From Trichodesmium sp. MAG_R02 (lineage in GTDB: Bacteria; Cyanobacteriota; Cyanobacteriia; Cyanobacteriales; Microcoleaceae): a stretch of 64,000 nt of DNA. The stretch lies in contig JAKQYE010000003.1 in NCBI GenBank assembly GCA_023356605.1, positions 1 through 64,000 on the forward strand. The letters are read 5' to 3'. Each line of letters starts with the position of its first letter. Positions within the stretch are counted from its first letter, which is position 1. Positions 20,501 through 28,850 of this stretch are shown in pieces. The position numbers were made by a program, and so were the translations under genes. Under the pieces are notes generated by a model. It saw nothing but the letters and a program-made list of their open reading frames with translations, did not search any database and was not told where the DNA came from.

Positions 20501-20778
20501 ACAACAAGGCGGGTGGAATTTCACCACCAAGGACATAAGAGTTATCCACAAATCGAGGTTTCCCCCATGTATTGATTTGGGACGGCCAGTTATACCCAGC
20601 TTTGCTGGTTTAGTGACCAACGAGTCGCACCTTCATGGAAAGGGCATAATCCTACATAATCTTTCCCTCGCTTTTTTAATAAAAGATGCTCTGAAATAAC
20701 ATCATAAATATCAGCTCTTTGCTTAACTTCTGCAATAGTATCTTGATGAAAACGGAAATTATTCATAGAATTTCTCAA
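13058..20778 (-). CDS. dnaG: DNA primase, split into four exons by three group II introns
   Basis: DnaG makes RNA primers at the replication fork. Joining 20778-20631, 19058-19033, 16890-16540 and 14572-13058 (minus strand) gives 2040 nt, a continuous 679-residue primase. The N-terminus has the CHC2 zinc finger built from three exons (CPFHE, then EKTPSFTVS, then TTKQMYYCFGCGATGDALKF). The large last exon holds the Toprim core (VVVEGYFDAIALHASG, NFDADRAG, DGKDADEYLR) and the C-terminal helicase-binding part. All three introns begin GTGCGACTCG and end TTTAAC, and each join restores the frame and the expected family sequence. The gene is essential in bacteria, so splicing is presumably efficient; that is inference. 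Confidence 0.9.
14573..16539 (-). mobile_element. group II intron 3 in dnaG (1967 nt)
   Basis: The 5' end is GTGCGACTCGTTGGCC and the 3' end GCTTAGTTTAAC. Domain V, 34 nt, is at 14616-14649 (GAGCCGTGTGAGGTGAAAG). It interrupts dnaG between the Thr codon ending exon 3 and the Ile codon opening exon 4. Confidence 0.9.
14593..15939 (-). pseudogene. intron 3 encoded protein, internally deleted
   Basis: This open frame (448 residues) keeps the reverse-transcriptase N-terminus through RT blocks with VFDADLSKCFDRINHDAIL, then is fused in frame at GVGTP to RRRHPNKSATWVKEKYL, so YADD, thumb and most of maturase X are gone. The HNH part is damaged: the first cysteine is tyrosine (KYASCGLTF). Its last 30 or so residues are translated domain V and VI. 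An uninterrupted frame does not make it functional. Confidence 0.82.
16540..16890 (-). CDS. dnaG: dnaG exon 3
   Basis: 117 codons in frame, from TTKQMYYCFGCG to NGWET. It holds the second half of the zinc finger and the start of the RNA-polymerase-like domain. In unspliced DNA the frame reads through into the intron for a few codons, giving a false C-terminus. Confidence 0.9.
16891..19032 (-). mobile_element. group II intron 2 in dnaG (2142 nt)
   Basis: The 5' end is GTGCGACTCGTTGGTTAG, the 3' end GCTTAGTTTAAC, and domain V lies at 16946-16979 (GAGCCGTGTGAGGTGAAAG). It is the longest of the three. It separates the microexon from exon 3. Confidence 0.9.
17043..18430 (-). pseudogene. intron 2 encoded protein remnant (YAND, stop codon)
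   Basis: The N-terminal RT region (from MNKAKTLKRRLGNTKPFFSV) runs to IYDRALQVL, then a deletion and frameshift remove much of the palm. The catalytic motif survives as YAND (17895-17906) instead of YADD. A TGA follows shortly (near 17768), then an intact-looking maturase X segment (GFDFLGFTIRQGQ, REWANYFSSVVSKEIF) and HNH (CESCGPSF, IEVDHIVPRSEGG, HCHDFKT). Confidence 0.82.
19033..19058 (-). CDS. dnaG: dnaG exon 2 (26-nt microexon)
   Basis: With the single G carried over from exon 1 it reads GAA AAA ACT CCT AGC TTT ACT GTT AGT, giving EKTPSFTVS, exactly the expected zinc-finger linker of DnaG. It is bounded by the TTTAAC end of intron 1 and the GTGCGAC start of intron 2. Confidence 0.88.
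19059..20630 (-). mobile_element. group II intron 1 in dnaG (1572 nt)
   Basis: The 5' end is GTGCGACTCGTTGGTC and the 3' end GCTTAGTTTAAC. Domain V is at 19114-19147 (AGCCGTGTGAGGTGAAAG with complementary CACGG arm). GTGCG...AC ends fit group II consensus. Domain IV carries only a severely deleted intron-encoded protein. The first several hundred bases are close to those of introns 2 and 3. Confidence 0.88.
19210..20032 (-). pseudogene. intron 1 encoded protein remnant (RT lost, HNH kept)
   Basis: The N-terminus MNKAKTLKRHLGNPKPFF runs about 75 residues to KYQRLQ, then jumps out of frame to the end of the maturase X region (LADICGTDK...VIKGWANYFSSVVSKQIF), deleting the whole reverse-transcriptase palm. 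The HNH endonuclease segment is intact in appearance: CEFCGLNF, IEVDHVIPRSEGG, HCYDSKT. It cannot act as a reverse transcriptase. Confidence 0.8.
20631..20778 (-). CDS. dnaG: dnaG exon 1
   Basis: It encodes 49 residues plus the first base of codon 50 and ends in CPFHE, inside the zinc-binding finger. Two ATGs (20778 and 20766) are possible starts; the second, MNNFRFHQDTIAEVKQ, is closer to other primases. Confidence 0.88.
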
Positions 20779-20867
20779 ATAATTTAACCTAAATTTTGAA
20801 GTTTGCTAGTAAGCATTCCGATTTTAGCACTCAACACAATTAATAATTACTGCTAGGGTTAAGGGAG

Positions 20868-21640
20868 GATAGTTCATTAACATCCCCCCCCCGCTATTAG
20901 GCACTGGGTTTCCTCGCGAGCCTTAGCCCCTCGGCGGATTGACATCTCACGGGCTGCTGCTACTTTTGCAGTAGTCTTATACTGGCCGATATGTCCGTTT
21001 TTTGCCTCGGTATGCCCACCCGGGACTAATATATTTATTGTTGCATTTGCCGAAGCACTCATATTTAGCCCCGCAATATCCGACATTTCCACTGACGAAT
21101 TGATAAATCTAATTTTCCGCCTTTAAATCCACAACAATAGTAAGTTTGGGATGTGGGTTCCAAGCGACTAATCGGCTAATTATAGTCATTTCAAAAAGAG
21201 AGGGAAAACTTTTTCTGCACCAAACGCGAATTATAGCAAGAAATACTTGTCTCAATCTAAATTAAAATAACTATACTCTTAGAGTACGACCATATTTTTC
21301 GGCTTTTCCTTCTAGAAATGTCCGAGATTTTCTCCAGCCGTTCTTCAGAAATAGCTCTCGATAATTTCCGATTCTTAACCATCCCAGAAACATATCATAC
21401 CTCTAAAACAATTGTTTGGTTTTCACAGACATTTCAGTAGATAATTTCTTTAGAAAACCTCTCCTTGTATCTTCCAGTTTGCCATGAAATTTAGCTATTT
21501 TCAGTCTGGCTTTTTTATATCCCTTAGAACCCTTAGTTTTTTTTAGATAATGACTTACTTAGTTTTCGGTACTTCTTAATTCGTTAGATTTCGGGCCCAT
21601 GATGTACAAGGTAAATAGTAAAAATCCTTTAGTGCGAGCA
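20868..21640 (-). pseudogene. tnpB remnant of IS200/IS605 element, split by a MITE
   Basis: The C-terminal part encodes ASANATINILVPGGHTEAKNG with downstream right-end sequence at 20868-20940; upstream come EPTSQTYYCCGFKGGKLDLSI and, beyond an inserted family A element (21183-21273), more tnpB-like DNA matching 25200-25500. TnpB is the RNA-guided nuclease of these elements. Multiple stops and the insertion show it is dead. The element may have ended close to the dnaG promoter. Confidence 0.7.
21183..21273 (+). repeat. family A MITE inside tnpB, with TA duplication
   Basis: TAGTCATTTCAAAAAGAG...TTAAAATAACTA (91 bp) is flanked by TA at 21181-21182 and 21274-21275. The related tnpB copy at about 25500-25520 has the uninterrupted sequence GGCTAATTACTCTTA (reverse complement) at this point, with a single TA, so the insertion and duplication can be read directly. 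Confidence 0.9.
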
Positions 21641-21671
21641 TTCGTGGGAGGACCTCATAACAAGGTCAAGC

Positions 21672-21785
21672 GCTGTATATGCAATGTCCGCATAACATAA
21701 GAATTATTAAGACACCTGTGGAGTGCTAATTATCAAAAAAGGTTATTCGACTTGTTTTAGTTACTTAATATTTTTAGGAATTGGT
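21672..21785. repeat. dispersed repeat, copy 1 of pair with 41176
   Basis: GTCCGCATAACATAAGAATTATTAA, a GCTAATTATCAAAAAAGGTTATTC-like block and GTTACTTAATAT match 41185-41275 with moderate divergence. No open frame. Type unknown. Confidence 0.45.
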
Positions 21786-21940
21786 ATAACTGATAGCTAA
21801 TGGCTGAGAATTAAACCTTCAGATTAATTTATTGATTTTTTTGTGCTTATCTACACTCAATTATGCTAATAAATCTTATTAGAAATAGGGAACAGAGAGT
21901 AGGGTTTTTAGATATAACTAATCTAAGGTTTAATACATAC

Positions 21941-22211
21941 TATAGTAGTCATAAATAGGTTGGGATAAATCAAAAAGTAAATAAAACTTTTAAAACTCTT
22001 GCCTATTCTCTGTTCTCTTTTCCTTGTTCCCTGAAAAGCATTAGAATTTTTGCCACAAACACTCATAGGATTGCTATAGCAGTGCTAAATAGGTCGCGAC
22101 CAATCAAAAAGTAAATAAAATTTTAAAACTCTTACCTATTCTCCATTCCCTGTTCCCTGTTCCCTAAAAAGCAGTGGGACTTTTGCCACGAATAAAATAG
22201 GATTGCTATAT
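21941..22211 (-). repeat. two adjacent family B elements, reversed
   Basis: Two units lie head to tail on the minus strand. 21941-22079 ends ...CACTCATAGGATTGCTATA and 22080-22211 ends ...AAATAGGATTGCTATATA. Each contains the CCTATTCTC, TGTTCCCT and TTTTGCCAC words of the family in reverse orientation. The tandem pair suggests insertion next to, or duplication of, an existing copy. Confidence 0.72.
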
Positions 22212-22631
22212 AATCGTTAAAAATATTACTTTTGCTTACTTATTACTTAATAACTGAAGTTTTAAGAAAGTATAGGATTATTTCTGGGAATTGGTACTAA
22301 AATTGACGTTATAGCACTGCAAAAGAGTGTCAGGATATTGATAAAATTGAAATCCCAATCAACCAATAGCTGGGACATGGGTACGATTGCGCAGCTTTCT
22401 GTGTCATGAGGCTCTTTAATAGCTGTTTGCAGAGTATCTCGATACGGAAATGCTTAGAGCAATGCCGTAAAAATTGAGCATAATTGCCAAAATTATCTAA
22501 AATTGTTAATGGCTAAACATTCAGAATAAAAAATAGTTAATCTGCAACCTCAGATATCAAGTATAATATACGAATTTAATTTTCGGCTGGAGTAAAAAAG
22601 ATCTAGCAAGTTATAAGGAAATGGGTAATCG
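22212..22631. other. spacer upstream of the DUF502 gene
   Basis: No gene recognised. It probably holds the promoter for the 22.6-32 kb plus-strand gene group. Confidence 0.35.
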
Positions 22632-23321
22632 GTGTTCAAACGCATAAGGCAGGACTTAAAAAATGACCTAATCGCTGGTCTATTGGTAGTAATACCATTA
22701 GCTACCACAATTTGGCTAACCATAACTATTGCTCGGTGGGTAATTGATTTTCTAACCAAGATTCCAAAGCAAATTAATCCCTTTGATGGTTTACATCCTA
22801 TATTGGTGGGTCTACTAAACTTCCTAGTAGGACTAGCAGTACCATTGCTAAGTATCCTCATCATAGGGCTGATGGCCAGAAATATTGCCGGAAAATGGCT
22901 ATTAGATCTAGGTGAGAAAATATTACAAGCAATTCCATTTGCTGGCTCAGTTTATGGCACTCTAAAGCAAATATTAGAAACTCTGCTTAAGGATTCTAAC
23001 GAGAAATTTCGCCGTGTGGTACTGGTAGAATACCCACGTCGAGGAGTTTGGACTATAGCTTTTGTTACTGGCACTATAGGTAACGAAATTAAATCTCATC
23101 TAGAAGATTCAATGTTAAGTCTATTCATTCCCACAACTCCAAATCCCACATCAGGTTGGTACGCAATAGTACCAGAAAAAGATGTGATTAATGTTTCTTT
23201 GTCAGTCGAAGATGCTTTTAAAGTTTTAATATCTGGTGGAATAGTAAATCCCAGTGGATCAACAGAAATTAGTCAAGACAAAATATTCAATAATCAACTC
23301 AAACCAGTAAGTCTCGATTAA
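22632..23321 (+). CDS. DUF502 family membrane protein
   Basis: A 229-residue protein starting at GTG. Two hydrophobic helices (LIAGLLVVIPLATTIWLTITIARWVIDFL and LNFLVGLAVPLLSILIIGLMAR, described by their ends) anchor it in the membrane. The conserved GSVYGTLKQ(I)LET and VVLVEYPRRGVWTIAFVTG motifs place it in DUF502, whose function is not established. In cyanobacteria this gene is commonly just before nusB, as here (67 bases). Confidence 0.88.
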   Translation: MFKRIRQDLKNDLIAGLLVVIPLATTIWLTITIARWVIDFLTKIPKQINPFDGLHPILVGLLNFLVGLAVPLLSILIIGLMARNIAGKWLLDLGEKILQAIPFAGSVYGTLKQILETLLKDSNEKFRRVVLVEYPRRGVWTIAFVTGTIGNEIKSHLEDSMLSLFIPTTPNPTSGWYAIVPEKDVINVSLSVEDAFKVLISGGIVNPSGSTEISQDKIFNNQLKPVSLD

Positions 23322-23388
23322 AGAATAATATCAAAAACTTTACACATCTAGGATTTAATAGATTAGACTCTAATATTATATACACGTT

Positions 23389-24012
23389 ATGAAAAAAGCT
23401 CCCCGCTCTACAGCTCGTGAACTAGCTCTCCTTGGCTTAAGTCAATTAACAACAAATTCAGGGAGTTTAGAAAAAAAGCAACTTCAAGAAGTTGTATTAG
23501 CAGCAGTTCGCACTTTAAGAACGGAGGCCCAAGATCTTCTGGAAACGGCAGCAGCAGAGCTACAGAGAGGGAGCGATCGCCTTCTGAGTAGTCAGATAAA
23601 CACTACTGATATTGAAAGTGCCAGAGCAATGCTCTATGAAGCTATAGAATTAAGCCAAACAGCAATTAATCGTATTGGTAGTGCTGTTGAATTACCAGAA
23701 ATCCTTCAACTCACTAATCAATTAGAAGTTCGCAGCTATACTATGGAAATTCTGACAAAAGTAAACGGTAATAAGAAAGAAATTGATAAATTACTGAGGG
23801 AATCAATAATAGATTGGCAAATAGAACGTTTACCTAGAATCGATCTAGATATACTCAGAATTGCAGTAGCAGAAATAATGTTTATTGGAATTCAAAAACC
23901 AGTGGCCATTAGTGAAGCAGTAGAACTAGCTAAGCGTTATAGTGGTGAAGATGGGCATAAGTTTATCAATGGAGTATTACGAAGAGTCCTCAACAAAATT
24001 AATGTAATTTGA
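23389..24012 (+). CDS. nusB: transcription antitermination protein NusB
   Basis: This 207-residue NusB binds boxA RNA with ribosomal protein S10 and supports antitermination of rRNA operons. The N-terminal STARELALLGLSQL and the C-terminal LPRIDLDILRIAVAEIMF and GEDGHKFINGVLRRVL are diagnostic. Cyanobacterial NusB carries extra length in the middle (here helices around residues 35-110), which accounts for 207 instead of about 140 residues. The neighbour ftsY follows in many cyanobacteria; here 2 kb of transposon debris has come between. Confidence 0.95.
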   Translation: MKKAPRSTARELALLGLSQLTTNSGSLEKKQLQEVVLAAVRTLRTEAQDLLETAAAELQRGSDRLLSSQINTTDIESARAMLYEAIELSQTAINRIGSAVELPEILQLTNQLEVRSYTMEILTKVNGNKKEIDKLLRESIIDWQIERLPRIDLDILRIAVAEIMFIGIQKPVAISEAVELAKRYSGEDGHKFINGVLRRVLNKINVI

Positions 24013-24040
24013 GGACTCATTAAGTCAAACTGAAAAGTTA

Positions 24041-24183
24041 TAGTTATTTTAAATAAGGATGAGACACTGGTGATGTCAATGGAAGTTTAAACATATTACG
24101 AAAAGCAGTCCCAAACGCTTTGAGCCATGGGATAGAAGGTGTTGTAGTTCACCCCGTAATGGTGACCCTTAATTAAAACTAGG
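24041..24183 (+). repeat. possible diverged family A-like element
   Basis: A TA-flanked left end TAGTTATTTTAAATAAGGATG matches family A and the IS630-like element. A right-end-like AATTAAAACTA lies near 24180. The interior differs from the 90-bp copies. It starts 28 bases after the nusB stop. Confidence 0.4.
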
Positions 24184-24420
24184 TTAAGGAATATTTTTCT
24201 ATAGATTTAGTGACTATAAGGAAGTCAATGATTTTATTATCCTGAATGCCTACAAACCTTCACCGATAATTTTGAGAATCTGTACTATCAGAAAAATTGC
24301 TTTCTTTGTTCAATCTGAACAAATACCTATGGTTTTAGTACCTGAGGTTGAGGGTAGTATTTATAAATGGTATTTACTGCTCAAAATTTAGTCAGATGTG
24401 TGGATTCGGTGACGCTCTGA

Positions 24421-25830
24421 TTTACCGAAAGATTGGGCTTAAAGCCTGGCCCATAAGCGGGTGATCTTTTAGTTTATTTTTTTTCCACAGGTTATGTTAT
24501 CATGCTTTTTAGTTTAAAAGTCATTCTATGAAAACCAGATTTAAGTGCCGTATATATCCAAATTGGGACAAAAACACGGATCAGCAAGGCTGCGCAGGTT
24601 GTGTCCGCGTTGTCTTGAATGATAGTCTAGCTTGCTCTGGTGGAAAAGTACAAACCTTGAAAGAAAAAACCGACTAATTCTGAACTGCAAAAACAGTTTA
24701 TTACTCGGGCTTTAAAGACTGAGGATAGAGTTTGGCTTTCAGAGGTTTTTTGCCCTTGCCATTACAGCAATCTTTAAACGATGTAATACCCAGGCCTATC
24801 AAAACTTTTTTCAATCAACTCAAGGCAACAGAGAAGGTAAACCTATAAGACCTCCTAAATTTAAGAGGAGAATGTCATTGCCAACCAAAGATTTGCAAAG
24901 GGTGGATTTTAAAGTTGGTCAGCATAAAGTTTACGTAAGCTAAAATAGGAAAGCTGAAAGTTGTGTGCTCAAGGGAACTACCCGCTATTCCATCATCAGT
25001 AATACCTAATCAAAGATTCAGCTAATGGATATTTCCTAAGTTTTGTAGTAGAAGTTTTGCCCGAAGCATTGCCTAAAACTGATAATTCAGTAGGTAATTA
25101 TTTAGGAATTAAAACTTTTACGACTGTAGGGATACCCTTATACAACGTCTGTACATGGTAAAAAAATTGATGCACTAAAACCACTGAAGAAACGAATCCT
25201 CCAAGTACCGAAAACTAAGTAAGTCATTATCTAAAAAAAACTAAGGGTTCTAAAGGATATGAAAAAGCTAGACTGAAAATAGCTAAATTTCATGCGAAAC
25301 TGAAAGACACAAGGAGAGATTTTCTACACAAATTATCTACTGAAATGTCTGTGAAAACCAAACAATTGTTTTAGAAGTATGAGAAGTTTCTGGAATGGTT
25401 AAGAACAGGAAATTATCAAGAGCTATTTCTGAAACACGGCACCAGAAAATTCGGGACATTTTTAGAATGGATTTGCAGAAAAATACGGTCGTGATTTAAG
25501 AGTAATTAGCCGTTGGGAACCCATATCCCAAACTTGCTGTTGTTGTGGATTTAAAGGTGGAAAATTAAATTAGATTTATCAATATCCTGAAGTGGGAATG
25601 TCGTACATTGTGGGGCTGAACATGGTCGCGTAGGGTCAGGTCGTTCTGTCGCTTTGGAAAATGCAGCAAGAAATATATTAGTCGCGGGTGGGCATACACC
25701 AGACAAGAAACGGACAGGTCCCTCAGCATAAGACTACTGCCAAAGTAGCAGCAGGCTGTGAGATGTCAAACTGCTGAGGAGCTAAAGCTCGGTATGAAAC
25801 TCGGTGCCTTTAGGCCGGGGAGGATGTCAA
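24421..25830 (+). pseudogene. IS200/IS605 element with decayed tnpB
   Basis: The left end (TTTAC flank, GAAAGATTGGGCTTAAAGCC, hairpin GCCCATAAGCGGGTGA) leads to ATG 24528 and MKTRFKCRIYPNWDKNTDQQ. The frame is then broken many times, but TnpB features persist: RTKR-like helices, VDFKVGQHKVYV, a CCCGFKGGKL zinc-finger region near 25540, and a right end with GAGCTAAAGCTC and GGCCGGGGAGGATGTCAA (to 25830). No tnpA is present. The conserved 3' end is where such elements encode the guide (omega) RNA; here that is inference. Confidence 0.75.
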
Positions 25831-25845
25831 ATTGGAGTGTACTAG

Positions 25846-25995
25846 GCTTTGGTCAACCCCAAAGGCATGAGCCAAATCTATCCTAATTGCTTTGCTACTG
25901 TCAGTAAGGGACTGGAAATCAGGGAGGATTATTGCCCTGAGCGTGGCTATGGGACTGATAGTGATTGTGCAGCAGCAGAGATAGTATTGTATGGT
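25846..25995 (+). pseudogene. second, different tnpB C-terminal fragment
   Basis: The segment encodes VNPKGMSQIYPNCFATVSKG, then LEIREDYCPERGYGTDSDCAAAEIVL. This is the zinc-ribbon end of an IS1341-like TnpB (expected C-x2-C...C-x2-C), with two of four cysteines replaced (NCFA and CPER). It is fused to the right end of the preceding element and abuts the ftsY leader; its frame overlaps no real gene. Confidence 0.6.
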
Positions 25996-26077
25996 GGATC
26001 AGAGATGGGGAGAGCTATTGCTGTACCCATATGGTCAGCTTTGGGAGAATTTCACAATAGTAATACTTATAATAAAT

Positions 26078-27739
26078 ATGGTTTTTAATTGGTTCCGTCG
26101 TAAGTATAATGACAGTTCAGACAAAACTTCAAAGGACAAACCTGCACCTGACAAAGACGAGATAGAAGCAAAACTTGAATCACAAGAAAAATCAACCCAG
26201 GAGTCTACACAAGGTACAGAAGATTATTTGAGTTGGGCTAAAGCAGCTTATAAAAATATTCAAGAGCAGAAAAAATCTCAGGTAGTATCTCAAGCTGCTA
26301 CAGATATTGTTGAAACAGAGGAGAAGCTAGAAACTCAAATACCTGTAACCACAGCAAAAGTTGAGCCACGCAGACCAGACTTATCCAAAATTGAAGAACA
26401 AGAAGATATTGTAGCAAAAAAAATAGAATCTACATCTACAGATGCTCAGGCCGAACCAAGTTTAACCGTAAGGGAAATCGCCCCTAGGGAGATGAAATCC
26501 TCAGAATTAGAAATTCCGGTAAAATCAGATTCGGTGGTAGAGGGAATGGCTCCGGTAACTCAAGTAGATGAGGAGTTACCTTTCTGGGCTAAAGCTCAAG
26601 CAGAAAGACAAGCAAGAGTAGAACGTCTCAAAGAAACTGCTATAGAAGAGCCAGAACCAGAAACTATCCAACAAACAATTGTGGATAATGAGGTAGAAGA
26701 AATAGACCCCATAATTCTTGATGAAGCATTTCTATGGTCAGCAGAAGTTTTAGCAGCTCAAGGTCGTCCCCCAGATCAAGTTTCTGCTGAAGAGATTTCT
26801 TGGCTTAAGAAATTACGACAAGGCTTAGATAGAACTCGGCGGAATTTACTCAACCAATTGAGGGCTATTGTCGGCCAAGGACCTCTAAATCAAGATGCAG
26901 TAATGGAAATAGAGTCAATGTTACTACAAGCTGATGTTGGAGTAGAAGCTACTGACTTAATCATAGAAACACTACAAAATAAGTTGCGCGAAGAAGCTTT
27001 ACCTCCAAAAGAGGCGATCGCTTATTTGAAAAAAATCTTACGAGATATCCTGGATGAGCCATTCAAAGACTCGGAAATTGTCAGTCGCGCATATAACTTA
27101 ACTTTTGTCCCTCAAAAGGATACCTTAAATATTTGGCTTTTGAATGGTGTTAATGGAGCTGGTAAGACAACAACTATAGGTAAAATTGCTCATTTAGCTA
27201 CCAAGTCAGACTACAAATGTTTAATTGCAGCAGCAGATACATTTCGAGCTGCGGCAGTAGAACAATTGACAATTTGGGGACAACGAAGTGAGGTAGAGGT
27301 AATCTCTAATTCTGGTAAAAATACTGACCCAGCAGCAATAGTTTTTGATGCCGTATTAGCAGCTCAAGCTAGAAATGCAGAATTACTACTGGTAGATACA
27401 GCTGGAAGACTACAAAACAAGAAAAATTTGATGGATGAACTGAGTAAAATTCATCGCATAGTAGAGAAAAAAGCACCAGATGCGGTGGTAGAATCTCTAC
27501 TAGTATTAGATGCTACACTTGGTCAAAATGGTTTACGACAAGCAGAAGTATTTGCTAAAGCTGCTAAAATAAGTGGCGTAGTGTTGACGAAACTCGACGG
27601 AACTGCTAGGGGTGGTGTGGCACTTGCCATTGTGAAGGAATTGGGTCTGCCTATTCGCTTTATTGGTGTGGGAGAAAAAATAGAAGACCTACGTCCATTT
27701 TCTAGTTATGAGTTCGTTGAAGCTCTTCTAAGTGGTTAA
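26078..27739 (+). CDS. ftsY: signal recognition particle receptor FtsY
   Basis: This 553-residue GTPase docks SRP-ribosome complexes at the membrane for co-translational insertion. An in-frame upstream ATG (25991) lies in transposon debris; ATG 26078 gives MVFNWFRRKYND, the usual hydrophobic-basic opening. Residues 20-220 form the long acidic A domain with SWAKAA- and FWAKAQ-type repeats; the NG domain follows with GVNGAGKTTTIGKIA (P-loop), DTFRAAAVEQL, DTAGRLQNKKNLM and TKLDGTARGG. Its usual promoter context has probably been altered by the insertions between it and nusB. Confidence 0.96.
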   Translation: MVFNWFRRKYNDSSDKTSKDKPAPDKDEIEAKLESQEKSTQESTQGTEDYLSWAKAAYKNIQEQKKSQVVSQAATDIVETEEKLETQIPVTTAKVEPRRPDLSKIEEQEDIVAKKIESTSTDAQAEPSLTVREIAPREMKSSELEIPVKSDSVVEGMAPVTQVDEELPFWAKAQAERQARVERLKETAIEEPEPETIQQTIVDNEVEEIDPIILDEAFLWSAEVLAAQGRPPDQVSAEEISWLKKLRQGLDRTRRNLLNQLRAIVGQGPLNQDAVMEIESMLLQADVGVEATDLIIETLQNKLREEALPPKEAIAYLKKILRDILDEPFKDSEIVSRAYNLTFVPQKDTLNIWLLNGVNGAGKTTTIGKIAHLATKSDYKCLIAAADTFRAAAVEQLTIWGQRSEVEVISNSGKNTDPAAIVFDAVLAAQARNAELLLVDTAGRLQNKKNLMDELSKIHRIVEKKAPDAVVESLLVLDATLGQNGLRQAEVFAKAAKISGVVLTKLDGTARGGVALAIVKELGLPIRFIGVGEKIEDLRPFSSYEFVEALLSG

Positions 27740-28850
27740 AGATTTGTTGTTTTTACCATTGAGAATCGGAAACTGTATCTAAGTAGCAGTTGTGAAATAA
27801 ATCTATGTTTTTGGTATTTTTATCTTCCTGTAGGGTAAATATCTTGCCTGCTATAGCCATAGCTCACTGTTGACGAAATCCTCTGTCAACTAAATGTTGA
27901 TATTACTTTTACTAGCTATACTTTTATTTATATTGGAAAAAGAAATTAGCTATAAAGTAGTATAGTCATTTCAGATAAGAATGGAAAACTTTTTCTGCAC
28001 CAAACGCGAGTTATAGCAATAAAAACTTGTCTCAATCTAAATTAAAATAACTATATCTAGAATGGGAAGTCGATAAAGTTTATTCTCTAAAAACTTTTGA
28101 ATATTACATGTGGTAAAACCACTATTGATTGGATTAGCTAAAATTATTTCTATATAAAAATACAAAAAAAAAATAAAGAGTAACACCTTGTCATAAGTTA
28201 TGACTTCAAACTATATTTAATATCCTACTCATTTAGAAAAATAATCATGATAGTAGTCTAGTTTAAGAACTTTTGATGGTATTTGACAATTTTGAGTTTG
28301 AAAAAATAGCTGAAATTCAGTCCAGACAAGGGGATTAGGTCTATGGGCTTAAATGGCTCAAACCCTTGAAAGTAAGAGATTAATATCTTTTTGAGGTGAA
28401 ACTCTCTGTATATATTTTGTTGAGACTATTTTATGATTCTGTTTTGTTTAAGTCCCACTAACAAAGCAAGATTGTAATTAACCTGGAATTTGGGATTAGC
28501 TTAACCTCTGTATAGTTAGCTGTAAGTATAATCAGTTAGTAGAATGAGCTACACTCATAGCCTTAACCCGGACTAGCGTTAATTATATAGAAGAGAATGA
28601 ATTATATTAAATCCGGTTTTCATACACCTATTATTTTTATGGCTTAAGCTCTTAAATGGAAAAAAAGTAATTCAGGTTTCATAAAGGGCCTTTGAGTAAA
28701 GGACTTGGGATTAAAACATATTTCCCATTAAAATCATCAACGAAACAGCAATCTTAGGAAGACAATAAATATCAGAATTTCAACTAATGAAATAATACAA
28801 GCTATCAAGTATCAATAAACTTTAATCAATCAACTAAGAAGAAAAAATCT
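27740..28850. other. 1.1-kb spacer between ftsY and rsbU-like gene
   Basis: Apart from a family A MITE at 27963-28053 nothing is recognised. There is no open frame of interest on either strand. The AT-rich 28400-28800 part probably contains the promoter of the phosphatase gene. Confidence 0.4.
27963..28053 (+). repeat. family A MITE copy (91 bp)
   Basis: TAGTCATTTCAGATAAGAATGG...TTAAAATAACTA flanked by TA on both sides. It is very close to the copy at 21183, sharing TTTTCTGCACCAAACGCGA, so the two are probably recent sisters. Confidence 0.85.

Noticed and set aside
13058-20778. Twintron (intron within intron) in dnaG
   Set aside because: Each pair of introns is separated by real primase coding sequence, including the 26-nt exon, so they are consecutive and not nested.
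25991-26077. Upstream in-frame start for ftsY
   Set aside because: The extra 29 residues are encoded by transposon debris and are absent from the family; ATG 26078 fits.
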